A stretch of DNA of 64,000 bases from Desulfonatronum lacustre DSM 10312 (lineage in GTDB: Bacteria; Desulfobacterota; Desulfovibrionia; Desulfovibrionales; Desulfonatronaceae): NCBI RefSeq assembly GCF_000519265.1, contig NZ_KI912608.1, forward strand, positions 509,665-573,664, given 5' to 3'. Positions within the stretch are counted from its first letter, which is position 1. Every line of letters starts with the position of its first letter. Below are positions 17,919 to 25,548 of this stretch, piece by piece. The notes under the pieces are model-generated. The model did not search any database. It worked only from the letters and a program-made list of their open reading frames with translations, and had not been told where the DNA came from. A program made the position numbers and the translations under genes.

Positions 17919-18308
17919 TCAGCTTTTCGGTTCGTGCGGGGATATGGTTTGCGGTTTGGTTTCAGCCAGTTTGATCTTGGTACACAGCAAGTCAATGTCG
18001 CAGGGCGCCAGAATGTCGTCAAAGGCTCCCATTTTCATGCCTTCAATGGAGTACTGCAAACAATCCGGGGTGGTCATCAGGATAACGTTGGTCAACGGAC
18101 TGGCGGAGCGGATGGCGCGCAACATCTCCAGACCCTTCTGGCCCACTCCGCTCAGGCCGAGCAGAATGACGCGAAATGTTCGTTCCTTGAGCAGGTGCAA
18201 AACGTCGTCCAGATTCTCGCCGGTATAGACCGTAAAGTCGCGCTGGCGGAGATGATGGACCAGGTTGTCCCGAAAGAGCTGGTCGGACTCGACGACAAGT
18301 AGGGGCAT
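17919..18308 (-). CDS. Degenerate (pseudo-)receiver protein, copy 1
   Basis: This 129-residue single domain has the receiver fold pattern (LLVVESD at strand 1, VILMTT at strand 4, GAFDDI before strand 5). It has lost the chemistry. The phospho-accepting Asp of the usual LLDL is Gly (VILLGLSGVG), the strand-1 acidic pair is reduced to ES, and the conserved Lys before Pro at strand 5 is replaced (LAPCD). It cannot be phosphorylated in the standard way. The second cassette encodes a paralogue with the same losses, so the defect is ancestral and kept. It may bind the CBS protein or a kinase as a constitutive-state partner. Confidence 0.8.
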   Translation of the reverse strand: MPLLVVESDQLFRDNLVHHLRQRDFTVYTGENLDDVLHLLKERTFRVILLGLSGVGQKGLEMLRAIRSASPLTNVILMTTPDCLQYSIEGMKMGAFDDILAPCDIDLLCTKIKLAETKPQTISPHEPKS

Positions 18309-18616
18309 CGGTTCTCCATCGGCCGGATCGCCTTCAGGGACGGGTCTGAAACAGTTTGTTCAAAAAAGCACATGCCAATGGAGATTTCCATCGACCAGGC
18401 TTGTCCTTGGTCATGGCGTTGAGGCGTTTCATTTTGTTTCGCCTTGAGAAGCCCTGCTGAATTGCCACGTCAACGCTAGTCTCATTTCGAGACATTCCCC
18501 GATAGTTTTTTTTTTCACGTAAATCAAGATGGCTTGAAAGAGTCGAAACCGCGGGAAGGCGACCGACTGTCGAGAGTCTGTGCCAGGGACGAGAGAAAGG
18601 GGCGGGAAAGGGAAGA
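18309..18616. other. Intergenic region upstream of cassette 1
   Basis: About 300 bases between the start of the first degenerate-receiver gene and the hairpin after permease 2. It should carry the promoter of cassette 1. Minus-strand frames of 74-121 codons here have no recognisable family and no good ribosome site. Confidence 0.4.
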
Positions 18617-18651
18617 GCGTCTCCCGGTCCGTTTTTCGGACCGGGAGACGC
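18617..18651 (-). terminator. Hairpin after DASS permease 2
   Basis: A perfect 15-pair stem (18617-18631 with 18637-18651) around a five-base loop, just downstream of the permease stop. No T tract follows on the minus strand, so it may work as a weak terminator or 3' stabiliser. Confidence 0.7.
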
Positions 18652-18673
18652 AAATGGAGGGACTATTGGGCGG

Positions 18674-20140
18674 CTATTGGGCGAGCACCGGCATGCCAAG
18701 CAACGGCCAGATCAGCAGTACGGCCAGGGCCACCAGGGCCATGAGCAGGATCGAGGCCGGGATGCCGGCGGCGAAGAACTCGCCGCTGGTGAACTGCTTG
18801 GAGTTGTAGGCGATGGCATTGGGCGCCGCGCCCACCAGGAGCAGGAAGGGCATGCCCGCGGTGATCAGGCACGCGAAGACCACGACTTCCGGAGCCATGC
18901 CGAGATAGGGAGCGACCACCAGGGCCACGGGCATGGAGATGGCGATGGCGGCCACGTTCATGATGAAGTTGGTCATGACCATCACGAAGAAGGCCATGGC
19001 CAGGATAAAGACGAACCAGTGGGCGTTCTGGAAAAAGCTCAGCCAGTTGATGGCCAGCCACTCGGCGGCCCCGGTCTGCCAGAGGCAGAAGCCCATGCTC
19101 ATGGCCCCGGAAAAGAGCAGAACGATGTTCCAGGGGATGTCTTCCAGATCCTTGATGTCCAGGATCTTCAGGATGAAGAAGAGGACCGTGGAGACCAGGA
19201 GTACCGCGGCCTTGTTGAACTGGGCCAGGACCGGGATAAAGGATTGCAGGGACAGGAAGACGATGACCGAGAGAATGATGGACCCGGAGATGATTTCATT
19301 GCGGGTGATGGGGCCCATTTCCCGGCTGAGCTGCCTGGCCTTTTCCCGTAGACCGACGATGCTGGATTTTTCCGGCTTGAAGAGGACCATGATCAGCCCC
19401 CAGAGCATGAAGACCATCAGCCAGCCCACCGGGGCCATGTAGTAGGTCAACTCGAAAAAGGTGATCTCGTTGCCGGTGATCTCGTTGTAAAACCCCAAGG
19501 CCACGATGCCACGGGCCGCGCCGAGCAGGGTGATGATGCTGCCCGCGCCGGCGATGAAGGCCATGCCGATGAACAGCCCCTTTCCGAACTTGGTGGGCCG
19601 GTCGCCCTCGCCGTACAGGGCGTAGATGGACAGCAACAGAGGATACATGGTGGCGGCCACCGCGGTGTGGGCCATGACGTGGGTCAGCAAAGCCGTGACC
19701 ACGAAACATCCCAGGTAGATCATGGAGGTGCGCTCGCCCACGATGGAGAGCATTTTGTAAGCCATCCGCTTGGTGATGCCCACCTTGGTGAAGACCATGC
19801 CGATGACAAGGGACCCGAAGATGAACAGCACCGAGGGGTCCATGAAGTCCTTGAAGGCCGCGCTGGCCGGACGGATGAAGAACAGAGCCTGGACCACGCC
19901 GATGGTCAGGCCGGTGATGCCGATGGGCAGGACCTCGAACACCCACCAGGTCCCGGCCAGCAGGAACAAGGCTATAGCGGCTTTGCCTTCCGTGGACAGA
20001 ACGAAGGTCTTACCCATGGGGTCCACGGCGTCGGGCCAGGGCGGGGCGTAGTAGACCACGGTAAACAGAAACATGCCGAGAAAGAGAAAAAACAGCCGCT
20101 TGAAATCGATCTTGGATGGCGTTGCCTGTATGGTGCTCAC
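18674..20140 (-). CDS. DASS/SLC13-type anion permease, copy 2
   Basis: GTG 20140 is preferred: AAGGAG lies about eight bases upstream, and the product then has 488 residues and aligns from its first residues (TIQATPSKIDFKRLF) with copy 1. Long identical blocks (AGTWWVFEVLPIG, GERTSMIYLGCFVVTALL, GAAPNAIAYNSKQFTSGEFF) show a recent or gene-converted duplication. The differences concentrate in loops and in the C-terminal LAQ against LLD. About twelve membrane helices; a sodium-coupled anion symporter by family, substrate unproven. It ends the second receiver-CBS-permease cassette. Confidence 0.85.
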   Translation of the reverse strand: MSTIQATPSKIDFKRLFFLFLGMFLFTVVYYAPPWPDAVDPMGKTFVLSTEGKAAIALFLLAGTWWVFEVLPIGITGLTIGVVQALFFIRPASAAFKDFMDPSVLFIFGSLVIGMVFTKVGITKRMAYKMLSIVGERTSMIYLGCFVVTALLTHVMAHTAVAATMYPLLLSIYALYGEGDRPTKFGKGLFIGMAFIAGAGSIITLLGAARGIVALGFYNEITGNEITFFELTYYMAPVGWLMVFMLWGLIMVLFKPEKSSIVGLREKARQLSREMGPITRNEIISGSIILSVIVFLSLQSFIPVLAQFNKAAVLLVSTVLFFILKILDIKDLEDIPWNIVLLFSGAMSMGFCLWQTGAAEWLAINWLSFFQNAHWFVFILAMAFFVMVMTNFIMNVAAIAISMPVALVVAPYLGMAPEVVVFACLITAGMPFLLLVGAAPNAIAYNSKQFTSGEFFAAGIPASILLMALVALAVLLIWPLLGMPVLAQ

Positions 20141-20215
20141 GATTTTTGCTCCTTGAGAAATGTGAGGTGGATTCTGATTCTGAACGGTCACCGGTGACAT
20201 GTCGCGACACGGCGG

Positions 20216-20785
20216 CTATGCCGTGGGCGCTTTGAGGCCGCAGGCCTGAACGACCTCGCGGATGGCTGCATAGAGATCGGAAAAGCGCAGCAGGCCGACG
20301 ACGGCGTCGTTTTCCACGACGAACAGGGAATTACGGCGGGAAGTGACGAAGATGTGCAGGATATTGTCCATCTTTTCGTCGATGTTCACGGTCTGGTTCG
20401 GCTCCGGTTTATTCATGAAGGTTTCCACCCGCACTTCCGCGGCCTTGCGGCACAGATCGTCCAGCGGTTCCTGCCACAGCCGCAATTCCTCCTTCATGGA
20501 CTGGACGACCTGGGGCACGCCGTAGCGGATGTCGTCGCTGAGACTGTCGACCCGGTCGTACTTGGGCTCCAGCCCCCGGACCACGTCCATGGGAGTGATC
20601 TTGCCGATGACCCTTCCCCTTTCGTCCTCCACCAGTAAAATGCGTTGTCTGATTTTTCCGGACTGAAATGCTTCATCGGCTTTTTGCAGAGCCAGCATGG
20701 CTTCATGGAAAAAGGACCGGCCGGAAATGCGTGGAAATTGGTCTACCGGACGCATCAGTTCGCGAATGGTAAATGTGGTGTTCAC
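20216..20785 (-). CDS. CBS-domain-pair protein, copy 2
   Basis: A 189-residue cytoplasmic protein, the exact length of the copy-1 CBS protein and collinear with it (TTFTIRELMRPVDQFPRIS at the N-terminus). The CBS segments are RILLVEDERGRVIGKITPMDVVRG and NSLFVVENDAVVGLLRFSDLYAAI. The start has a GGAGGA ribosome site. It probably senses adenine nucleotides and acts on the adjacent permease. It is more diverged from its paralogue than the permeases are from each other. Confidence 0.82.
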   Translation of the reverse strand: MNTTFTIRELMRPVDQFPRISGRSFFHEAMLALQKADEAFQSGKIRQRILLVEDERGRVIGKITPMDVVRGLEPKYDRVDSLSDDIRYGVPQVVQSMKEELRLWQEPLDDLCRKAAEVRVETFMNKPEPNQTVNIDEKMDNILHIFVTSRRNSLFVVENDAVVGLLRFSDLYAAIREVVQACGLKAPTA

Positions 20786-20917
20786 TCGTTTATCCTCCTT
20801 GGTTACGTCGTCGTTCTCGCCTCGGCGGCGGGTTACTGGTTTTGCAGCTCGCTCGCCCGCGATGAGCGCAAAATCGATCGCTTTCCATAGCCGCTTTTCA
20901 GAAATCCTTTTCCGGAA

Positions 20918-21298
20918 TCAGGGAGGTTTCGTGCGTCTGGCTCTTTGCGACGCGGCCCGCCTGATTTTCGCGCAGAGCAAATCGATGTCGTAAGGCACCG
21001 GGACATCGTCAAAAGCTCCCATTTTCATCCCCTCAATGGCGTAATGCAGACAGTCCGGGGGCGTCATCAGGATCACCCTGGTCTTGGGGCTTGTCGCGAG
21101 GATGATCCGCAGAAACTCCAATGCCTCGCGCCCGACTCCCTCCAAACCAAGCAGAGCCACGTCCACGGCGCATTCTTCCAGTATGCGCGTTACGCTCGCC
21201 CTGGTTTGCCCCGCGCGCACCGTGAAACCCCGTTGGCGCAGATGATGGGTCAGATTGTCGCGAACGAGATGATCGGTCTCGATAACAAGTAGGCACAT
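20918..21298 (-). CDS. Degenerate (pseudo-)receiver protein, copy 2
   Basis: A 126-residue paralogue of the receiver at 17919-18308. Strand 1 is LLVIETD, the phosphorylation loop is VALLGLEGVG (Gly in place of Asp), strand 4 is VILMTPPDC and strand 5 is DDVPVPYD (no Lys). All key phosphotransfer residues except the strand-4 Thr are lost, exactly as in copy 1. A basic C-terminal tail (RRAASQRARRTK) is unique to this copy. First gene of cassette 2, with about 130 bases before the CBS gene. Confidence 0.78.
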   Translation of the reverse strand: MCLLVIETDHLVRDNLTHHLRQRGFTVRAGQTRASVTRILEECAVDVALLGLEGVGREALEFLRIILATSPKTRVILMTPPDCLHYAIEGMKMGAFDDVPVPYDIDLLCAKIRRAASQRARRTKPP

Positions 21299-21580
21299 TG
21301 ATTCTCCCTTGACCGGCGGCTCCCGAAACGAGGCCGGACAGCGACCTCGTGAGCGCGGATCTCCTGAATGAACGTCACCAAAGGCGCTTGGCCGTCATTC
21401 GGATACAATGAGTTGAGCAAATCATGTGCCAGATGTAACAAGCAATGATATCAATAGGATAATAAGGAGTGGCGGGCGATGAGTGCGAAGATGAATTAAA
21501 ATGAATTAAAATGAATCAACCAGGGTGTTTCTAGTTGAAACAATTTGAGGCGAGAGGGGAGGAGGAGGGAGGGAGTTCTG
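21299..21580. other. Intergenic region upstream of cassette 2
   Basis: About 280 bases, locally AT-rich (around 21420-21510, with repeated AAAATGAATT units). It contains no supportable gene and should hold the cassette-2 promoter. Confidence 0.4.
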
Positions 21581-21955
21581 TCAGGCCGGACGCTGGATGT
21601 CTCCGGGCTGGAGGTGGGTCTCCAGGCAACGGCGGATGGCCCACTGGTAGTCGCCGATGACGGAATCGACGACCCGGACATCTTTCCAGGTCAGGTAATC
21701 GTAGTATTCCTGTTCGATTCCGCCGCAGATGAGCACGGTGATCTTTTCGGTAAGAATCAAGCGGCAAAGGTCCTCGGCCGACGGATGCGGCAGGACCAGG
21801 GTTTTTTCCATGATTTTGCTTCCGTCGGGAGCGAACTCGGCGATGAACAACCCTAGAGCCAAATCGAAACGAGGGGCCACGTCGTCCTCATGCAGGACGA
21901 CCATGATTTTTCGGGGCTTGGCAATGCTGCCTGGCTTGGAGTTCTTGCGTTTCAT
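21581..21955 (-). CDS. NifX/NifB-type (dinitrogenase Fe-Mo cofactor biosynthesis) domain protein
   Basis: A 124-residue protein with the fold pattern of the Nitro_FeMo-Co family. After a basic N-terminus comes IMVVLHEDDVAPRFDLALGLFIAEF, then LLITEKITVLICGGI-type strands (LTEKITVLICGGIEQEYYDYL), then VRVVDSVIGDYQWAIRRCL. In sulfate reducers, single-domain members of this family are common and often lie near regulatory or redox genes; most are not involved in nitrogen fixation. Nothing nif-like is nearby. It faces away from the TetR gene. Confidence 0.7.
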   Translation of the reverse strand: MKRKNSKPGSIAKPRKIMVVLHEDDVAPRFDLALGLFIAEFAPDGSKIMEKTLVLPHPSAEDLCRLILTEKITVLICGGIEQEYYDYLTWKDVRVVDSVIGDYQWAIRRCLETHLQPGDIQRPA

Positions 21956-22164
21956 GGGCGGTTTCCAATGGCCCGAAGGGCCTGGGAGGATTGGGGGAAG
22001 GGGGGATTGCTCGGCTGAGCCAGCCCGTTCTTACCTTTGAGCGATGATTTCGACAAGCCGAGGGGGCGTCGCTGATGTCGGCCAAATCTTTCTTTGGGCA
22101 TCCGCTCGGAGAGTTTTGATGCTTGACAAGATTTTTTGAAATCGATAAGGCCGAATCGAACTGA

Positions 22165-22180
22165 CCGAGTACTCACTCGG
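22165..22180. promoter_or_regulatory. Inverted repeat upstream of the TetR-type regulator (candidate operator)
   Basis: CCGAGT-actc-ACTCGG is a perfect six-base inverted repeat 38 bases before the regulator's start codon. TetR-family proteins usually bind such palindromes near their own promoter, so autoregulation of the operon at 22218-25276 is likely. Confidence 0.55.
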
Positions 22181-22217
22181 GAGCTTGTTCAAAATTTATC
22201 AAATCAAGGAGCTCACC

Positions 22218-22793
22218 GTGTCCTATCGCATCGAAATCCTGAACGCGGCCTCAAAGCTGTTCGCCGAGCGCGGCTTCAAGGATACGTCCATCGCCGATCT
22301 CTCCAAGCTCAGCGGGGCCGCGGAGGGGACTATTTTCCACCACTTCAAGAACAAGGAAGGCATCCTGATCGAGCTGCTGATCAAGGTGAAGAAGGACACC
22401 CTGCGGGAAGTTTCGGAGAACATCGAAAAGCAGGGAACCGGCATGGAACTGGTGGAGCGCGCGGTGCACCAGTTTTTCACGCTCTCGGAAACCATGGAGT
22501 TCGAATTTTTGCTTTTGTTCCGCAACTATCCCTATCAACTCGCGGCCGTGAACCCGGATTGCCGCAAGTGCATCGAGGAAATCTACAACTGTTTCCTGGA
22601 GCTGTTCATCGAAGGCATCGAAAAGGGCCGGCAAGATGGCACCATCCGGGACTGCAAGCCGTTTCGTACGGCGGTCATTCTTTTCGCTCTGGTGGTGGGC
22701 ATCGTTCGGTTCAAGTTGTTCAACCTCTATCCCGTGGAGTCCTTTTACGCCGAGATCATGGACTCCTGTCGCAAGATGCTGGAACCGCGCTGA
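22218..22793 (+). CDS. TetR/AcrR family transcriptional regulator
   Basis: GTG 22218 follows AAGGAG by six bases and gives 191 residues. The N-terminal helix-turn-helix reads AASKLFAERGFKDTSIADLSKLSGAAEGTIFHHFKNKEGIL-like, broken here as ILNAASKLFAERGFKDTSI and GAAEGTIFHHFKNKEGIL. This is the textbook TetR DNA-binding domain. The C-terminal helical domain would hold the ligand site and carries a cysteine in PDCRKCIEEIYN. It heads a run with a receiver, a TSUP permease and a membrane protein, and probably represses it in the absence of a ligand. Confidence 0.92.
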   Translation: MSYRIEILNAASKLFAERGFKDTSIADLSKLSGAAEGTIFHHFKNKEGILIELLIKVKKDTLREVSENIEKQGTGMELVERAVHQFFTLSETMEFEFLLLFRNYPYQLAAVNPDCRKCIEEIYNCFLELFIEGIEKGRQDGTIRDCKPFRTAVILFALVVGIVRFKLFNLYPVESFYAEIMDSCRKMLEPR

Positions 22794-22812
22794 ACAGACA
22801 CGAGGAGGCGTC

Positions 22813-23199
22813 ATGCACATTCTCTTGATCGACGACGAACGGACTTTTCTGGAAACCATCATCACGCGGCTGCGGCTGCGCGGCATCGCGGCCGAGGGCG
22901 TGGATTCCGGGGAGAAGGCGTTGGAAGCCATGCGGGGCAAAGCATTTGACGCCGTGGTCTTGGACGTGAGCATGCCGGGCATGGACGGGGTGGCCACGTT
23001 GCGGGAGTTGAAGCGCATCAATTCCGAGGTTCCCGTGATCATGCTCACCGGGCACGCCACGCTGGAAACCGCGGATCAAGGCATGGATCTGGGGGCGTTC
23101 GACTACATGATGAAGCCCTGTCCCATCGATGAACTGCTGGACAAGGTCTCCGAAGCGATCCGGAGCCGCGGCGAAGGGGGTGAGGCAAGACCAGGATAA
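22813..23199 (+). CDS. Single-domain response regulator (receiver only)
   Basis: 128 residues, start ATG 22813 after GAGGAGG. Intact receiver chemistry: LLIDDE at strand 1, VVLDVSMPGMDG with phospho-Asp near 52, MLTGHA at strand 4, and YMMKPC with Lys near 103. No output domain. It sits between the TetR regulator and the TSUP permease, so it may relay phosphorylation to the transport genes or to a partner protein. Confidence 0.92.
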   Translation: MHILLIDDERTFLETIITRLRLRGIAAEGVDSGEKALEAMRGKAFDAVVLDVSMPGMDGVATLRELKRINSEVPVIMLTGHATLETADQGMDLGAFDYMMKPCPIDELLDKVSEAIRSRGEGGEARPG

Positions 23200-23267
23200 C
23201 CAACACGCTCGCTCTGTTCGGGGATCGTCCACCTTACTCTGAACTTCTTCCCTGGAGGAATTTAAAA

Positions 23268-24548
23268 ATGCGATTTTTCAGAAACCTGGCCGCGATGATG
23301 CATCTCGGGGCCGTCCAATACGCCAAGTGGGACTATGAAACGTCCATGAACATTCTCAGGAGCAGGAAGCGGATGTTCATTCTGATGCTTCTGCTTATTC
23401 CCTGTGCCATCGGCGTGGGGTTGTCCCACGCGGATCTGCCGGAAATGCTGGGCGGGAAGTATTCCTACATGCCCAGCTTCTACTCCCCCTTCATCTTCTA
23501 CATTTCGATCCTGATCGGCATGTTCGCCGGCCTGATCACCGGGTGCATCGGCGCGGGCGGCGGCTTCATCATCACCCCGGCCCTGATGAGCGCCGGGATC
23601 AAGGGCATTCTGGCCGTGGGCACGGACCTGTTCCATATCTTCGCCAAGGCGATCATGGGCACCGTGATCCACAGGAAGTTGGGCAACGTCTCCGTGGCCC
23701 TGGCCGTGGCTTTTCTTGTGGGCGCGGGCGTGGGCGTGACCGGCGGCGGCGTGGTCAACCGGACCTTGTATGAAATCAACCCGATCCTCAGCGACACATT
23801 CATCAGCGTGATGTTCGTGGTGCTGCTGGGTTTTTTGGGCACCTACGCCATGCTGGACTTCCTGCGGGCGCGCAAGGTGGACATCGTTGACGTGCACGGC
23901 GGCAGCGGCGGTCATGGGGCGCACGGCTCCGAACCCACCGGACCGGGTATGGCCGCGAAGATCCAGGCCATGAAGATTCCGCCGATGATCACCTTTGACC
24001 AGGATCTGGTCCCCGGCGGCAAGCAGCTTTCCGCCTGGTTCGTGGCCATCTGCGGCGTGGTGGTCGGCTTTGTCTCCGCGATCATGGGCGTGGGCGGCGG
24101 CTTCCTGACCTTCCCCATCTTCGTCTACCTGATGGGCGTGTCCTCTTTCACCACCATCGGCACGGACATCCTGCAGATCATCTTCACCGCCGGCTACGCT
24201 TCCATCGCCCAGTACGCCATCTACGGGTTCATCTTCTACACCCTGGCCATGGGCATGCTGCTGGGCTCGCTGATCGGCATCCAGATCGGAGCCATGACCA
24301 CCAAGGTGGTCAAGGGGATCTACATTCGCGGTTTTTACGCCACGACCATCCTGGGCGGGTTCATCAACCGGCTGTTCGTGTTGCCGGAAAAGATGGGCGA
24401 CATGGGCTATCTGAACATTTCTCCGGGCATGGGCAAGGCGCTCAGCGCCACGGGTAATGTTTTGTTCTTCATCATTATCGGCATCTTCGCCGCGTGGGTC
24501 TTCTATATGTTCTTTACGAACATGAAGACCCTGAAAGGGGAGGAATAG
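23268..24548 (+). CDS. Sulfite exporter TauE/SafE (TSUP) family permease
   Basis: A 426-residue integral membrane protein. A cytoplasmic N-terminal segment of about 35 residues precedes the first helix. The two TSUP half-repeats follow: GCIGAGGGFIITPALMSAG with GTDLF in the first, and IMGVGGGFLTFPIFVYLMG with GTDIL in the second. A long hydrophilic loop rich in His and Gly (HGGSGGHGAHG) separates the halves and is unusual. The family moves sulfite, sulfonates, sulfoacetate or related sulfur anions. In a sulfate reducer this is a plausible sulfate/sulfite permease. It is followed after two bases by a small membrane protein, which may be its subunit. Confidence 0.88.
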   Translation: MRFFRNLAAMMHLGAVQYAKWDYETSMNILRSRKRMFILMLLLIPCAIGVGLSHADLPEMLGGKYSYMPSFYSPFIFYISILIGMFAGLITGCIGAGGGFIITPALMSAGIKGILAVGTDLFHIFAKAIMGTVIHRKLGNVSVALAVAFLVGAGVGVTGGGVVNRTLYEINPILSDTFISVMFVVLLGFLGTYAMLDFLRARKVDIVDVHGGSGGHGAHGSEPTGPGMAAKIQAMKIPPMITFDQDLVPGGKQLSAWFVAICGVVVGFVSAIMGVGGGFLTFPIFVYLMGVSSFTTIGTDILQIIFTAGYASIAQYAIYGFIFYTLAMGMLLGSLIGIQIGAMTTKVVKGIYIRGFYATTILGGFINRLFVLPEKMGDMGYLNISPGMGKALSATGNVLFFIIIGIFAAWVFYMFFTNMKTLKGEE

Positions 24549-24550
24549 TC

Positions 24551-25276
24551 ATGATCAACAAGAAGGAATTGAACATCGGACTGTTTCTGTGCGCCAGTTT
24601 TTTCATCATCTTCGGAGTGATGTGGTCGCCGTTGTTTCCGGGTCTGGAAAACGACAAGGTCAATGCTTTCCATGCCGCGGACAATCTGTTCAACTCCATT
24701 TCCAAGGGCTCGGCCTACTTCATGGAACAGATGGAAGAGAAAAATGAAGCGTTCCTGGGTAAGACATTCAAGGCCAGCCTCGACGTGGGCAACGAGCGTC
24801 GGGCCGTGATGGCCCAAGCCGTGCTTCAGTCCGCGCGGGCAGGAGTCTCCCCGGACGGGGCCACCGTGCATGTGGAGGGAGACCTGGGGCTGATCGTCCA
24901 GGCCGCGATCACGGACTCCCGGGATATGTTCCACAACGACGGTCAACGGGTCGGAGCCCGGTACGGCTACGGCGAGGCCGACGCCCGGGAATTGATGTAT
25001 GTCTGGTATCGGCTGTTCAAGGACTTGGAAAACGAGATGAACCACCAGGAACGTTTCGCGGATGCGAAACACGTGGCCGAGGTGATTTCCAAGTCCGTGG
25101 AAGTGGGCTACAATTTTTACGGCATCGTCCCCGAAAGCGCCCGCTCCAAGGCCGGCATCCTGACTTTCAGCTTGGTCTTTTACGTCATCTACACCCTGTG
25201 GTGGGGCATGGCCATCCTGTATATGTTCGAAGGGATCGGCATGAAGATGAAGGCCGGGAAGAAGAAGGAAGTGTAG
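24551..25276 (+). CDS. Conserved hypothetical membrane protein, TSUP partner
   Basis: 241 residues starting at ATG 24551, two bases after the permease stop, with GGGGAGG upstream. One N-terminal membrane helix (LNIGLFLCASFFIIFGVMW), a periplasmic domain of about 165 residues, and a C-terminal helix (ILTFSLVFYVIYTLWWGMAI) ending in a basic cytoplasmic tail (KMKAGKKKEV). I do not recognise the family. Tight coupling to the TSUP gene suggests an accessory subunit or extracytoplasmic sensor for the transported anion. Confidence 0.7.
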   Translation: MINKKELNIGLFLCASFFIIFGVMWSPLFPGLENDKVNAFHAADNLFNSISKGSAYFMEQMEEKNEAFLGKTFKASLDVGNERRAVMAQAVLQSARAGVSPDGATVHVEGDLGLIVQAAITDSRDMFHNDGQRVGARYGYGEADARELMYVWYRLFKDLENEMNHQERFADAKHVAEVISKSVEVGYNFYGIVPESARSKAGILTFSLVFYVIYTLWWGMAILYMFEGIGMKMKAGKKKEV

Positions 25277-25281
25277 GACGT

Positions 25282-25320
25282 GGGTTCAATGGTTCAGGGG
25301 TTCGCGGTTCAACGGTTGCC
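25282..25320. repeat. TGAACC-type repeat (copy C2, left arm; right arm 25530-25542)
   Basis: GGTTCA units (GGGTTCAATGGTTCAGGGG and GCGGTTCAACGG) lie here. An inverted counterpart, CCGCTGAACCCCT, lies at 25530-25542, five bases before the next start codon. The hexamer-array element A2 lies between the two arms, as if it had inserted into a TGAACC palindrome. Confidence 0.7.
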
Positions 25321-25379
25321 GTGGACCCCTGGACCGGAAACCTTCACGCTATCTTTTCACTGCTGATGCATTGCCGTAT

Positions 25380-25504
25380 GCGAAATCGAAATCGAAATCG
25401 AATTCCAAAAGGAATGCAAATCATCTTTTCATTCCATCATCCTCATTATATGATTTTCGATTTCGATCCCGATTTCGATCTCGATTTCGATTTCGATCTC
25501 GATA
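25380..25504. repeat. Palindromic hexamer-array element, family A (copy A2)
   Basis: The left arm is a short ATCGAA array (25380-25402). The right arm is a long array of TTCGAT units (about 25455-25504) with CCCGAT and CTCGAT variants, and the two can pair. The GGGCAGATTTGTTCTC end motif of other copies is absent here, so it is partial or diverged. Confidence 0.7.
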
Positions 25505-25548
25505 CATGGGATGCCCCAGAGCACGCTTACCGCTGAACCCCTCCCCCC

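Noticed and set aside
18334-18699. 121-codon minus-strand frame between the two permease cassettes
   Set aside because: It overlaps the 3' end of permease 2 and a perfect hairpin; its product is Pro/Arg-rich without a recognisable domain.
13227-25504. CRISPR array suspected from regularly repeated ATCGAA units
   Set aside because: Units are six bases without spacers, arranged as inverted arms of a hairpin; no leader and no cas genes.
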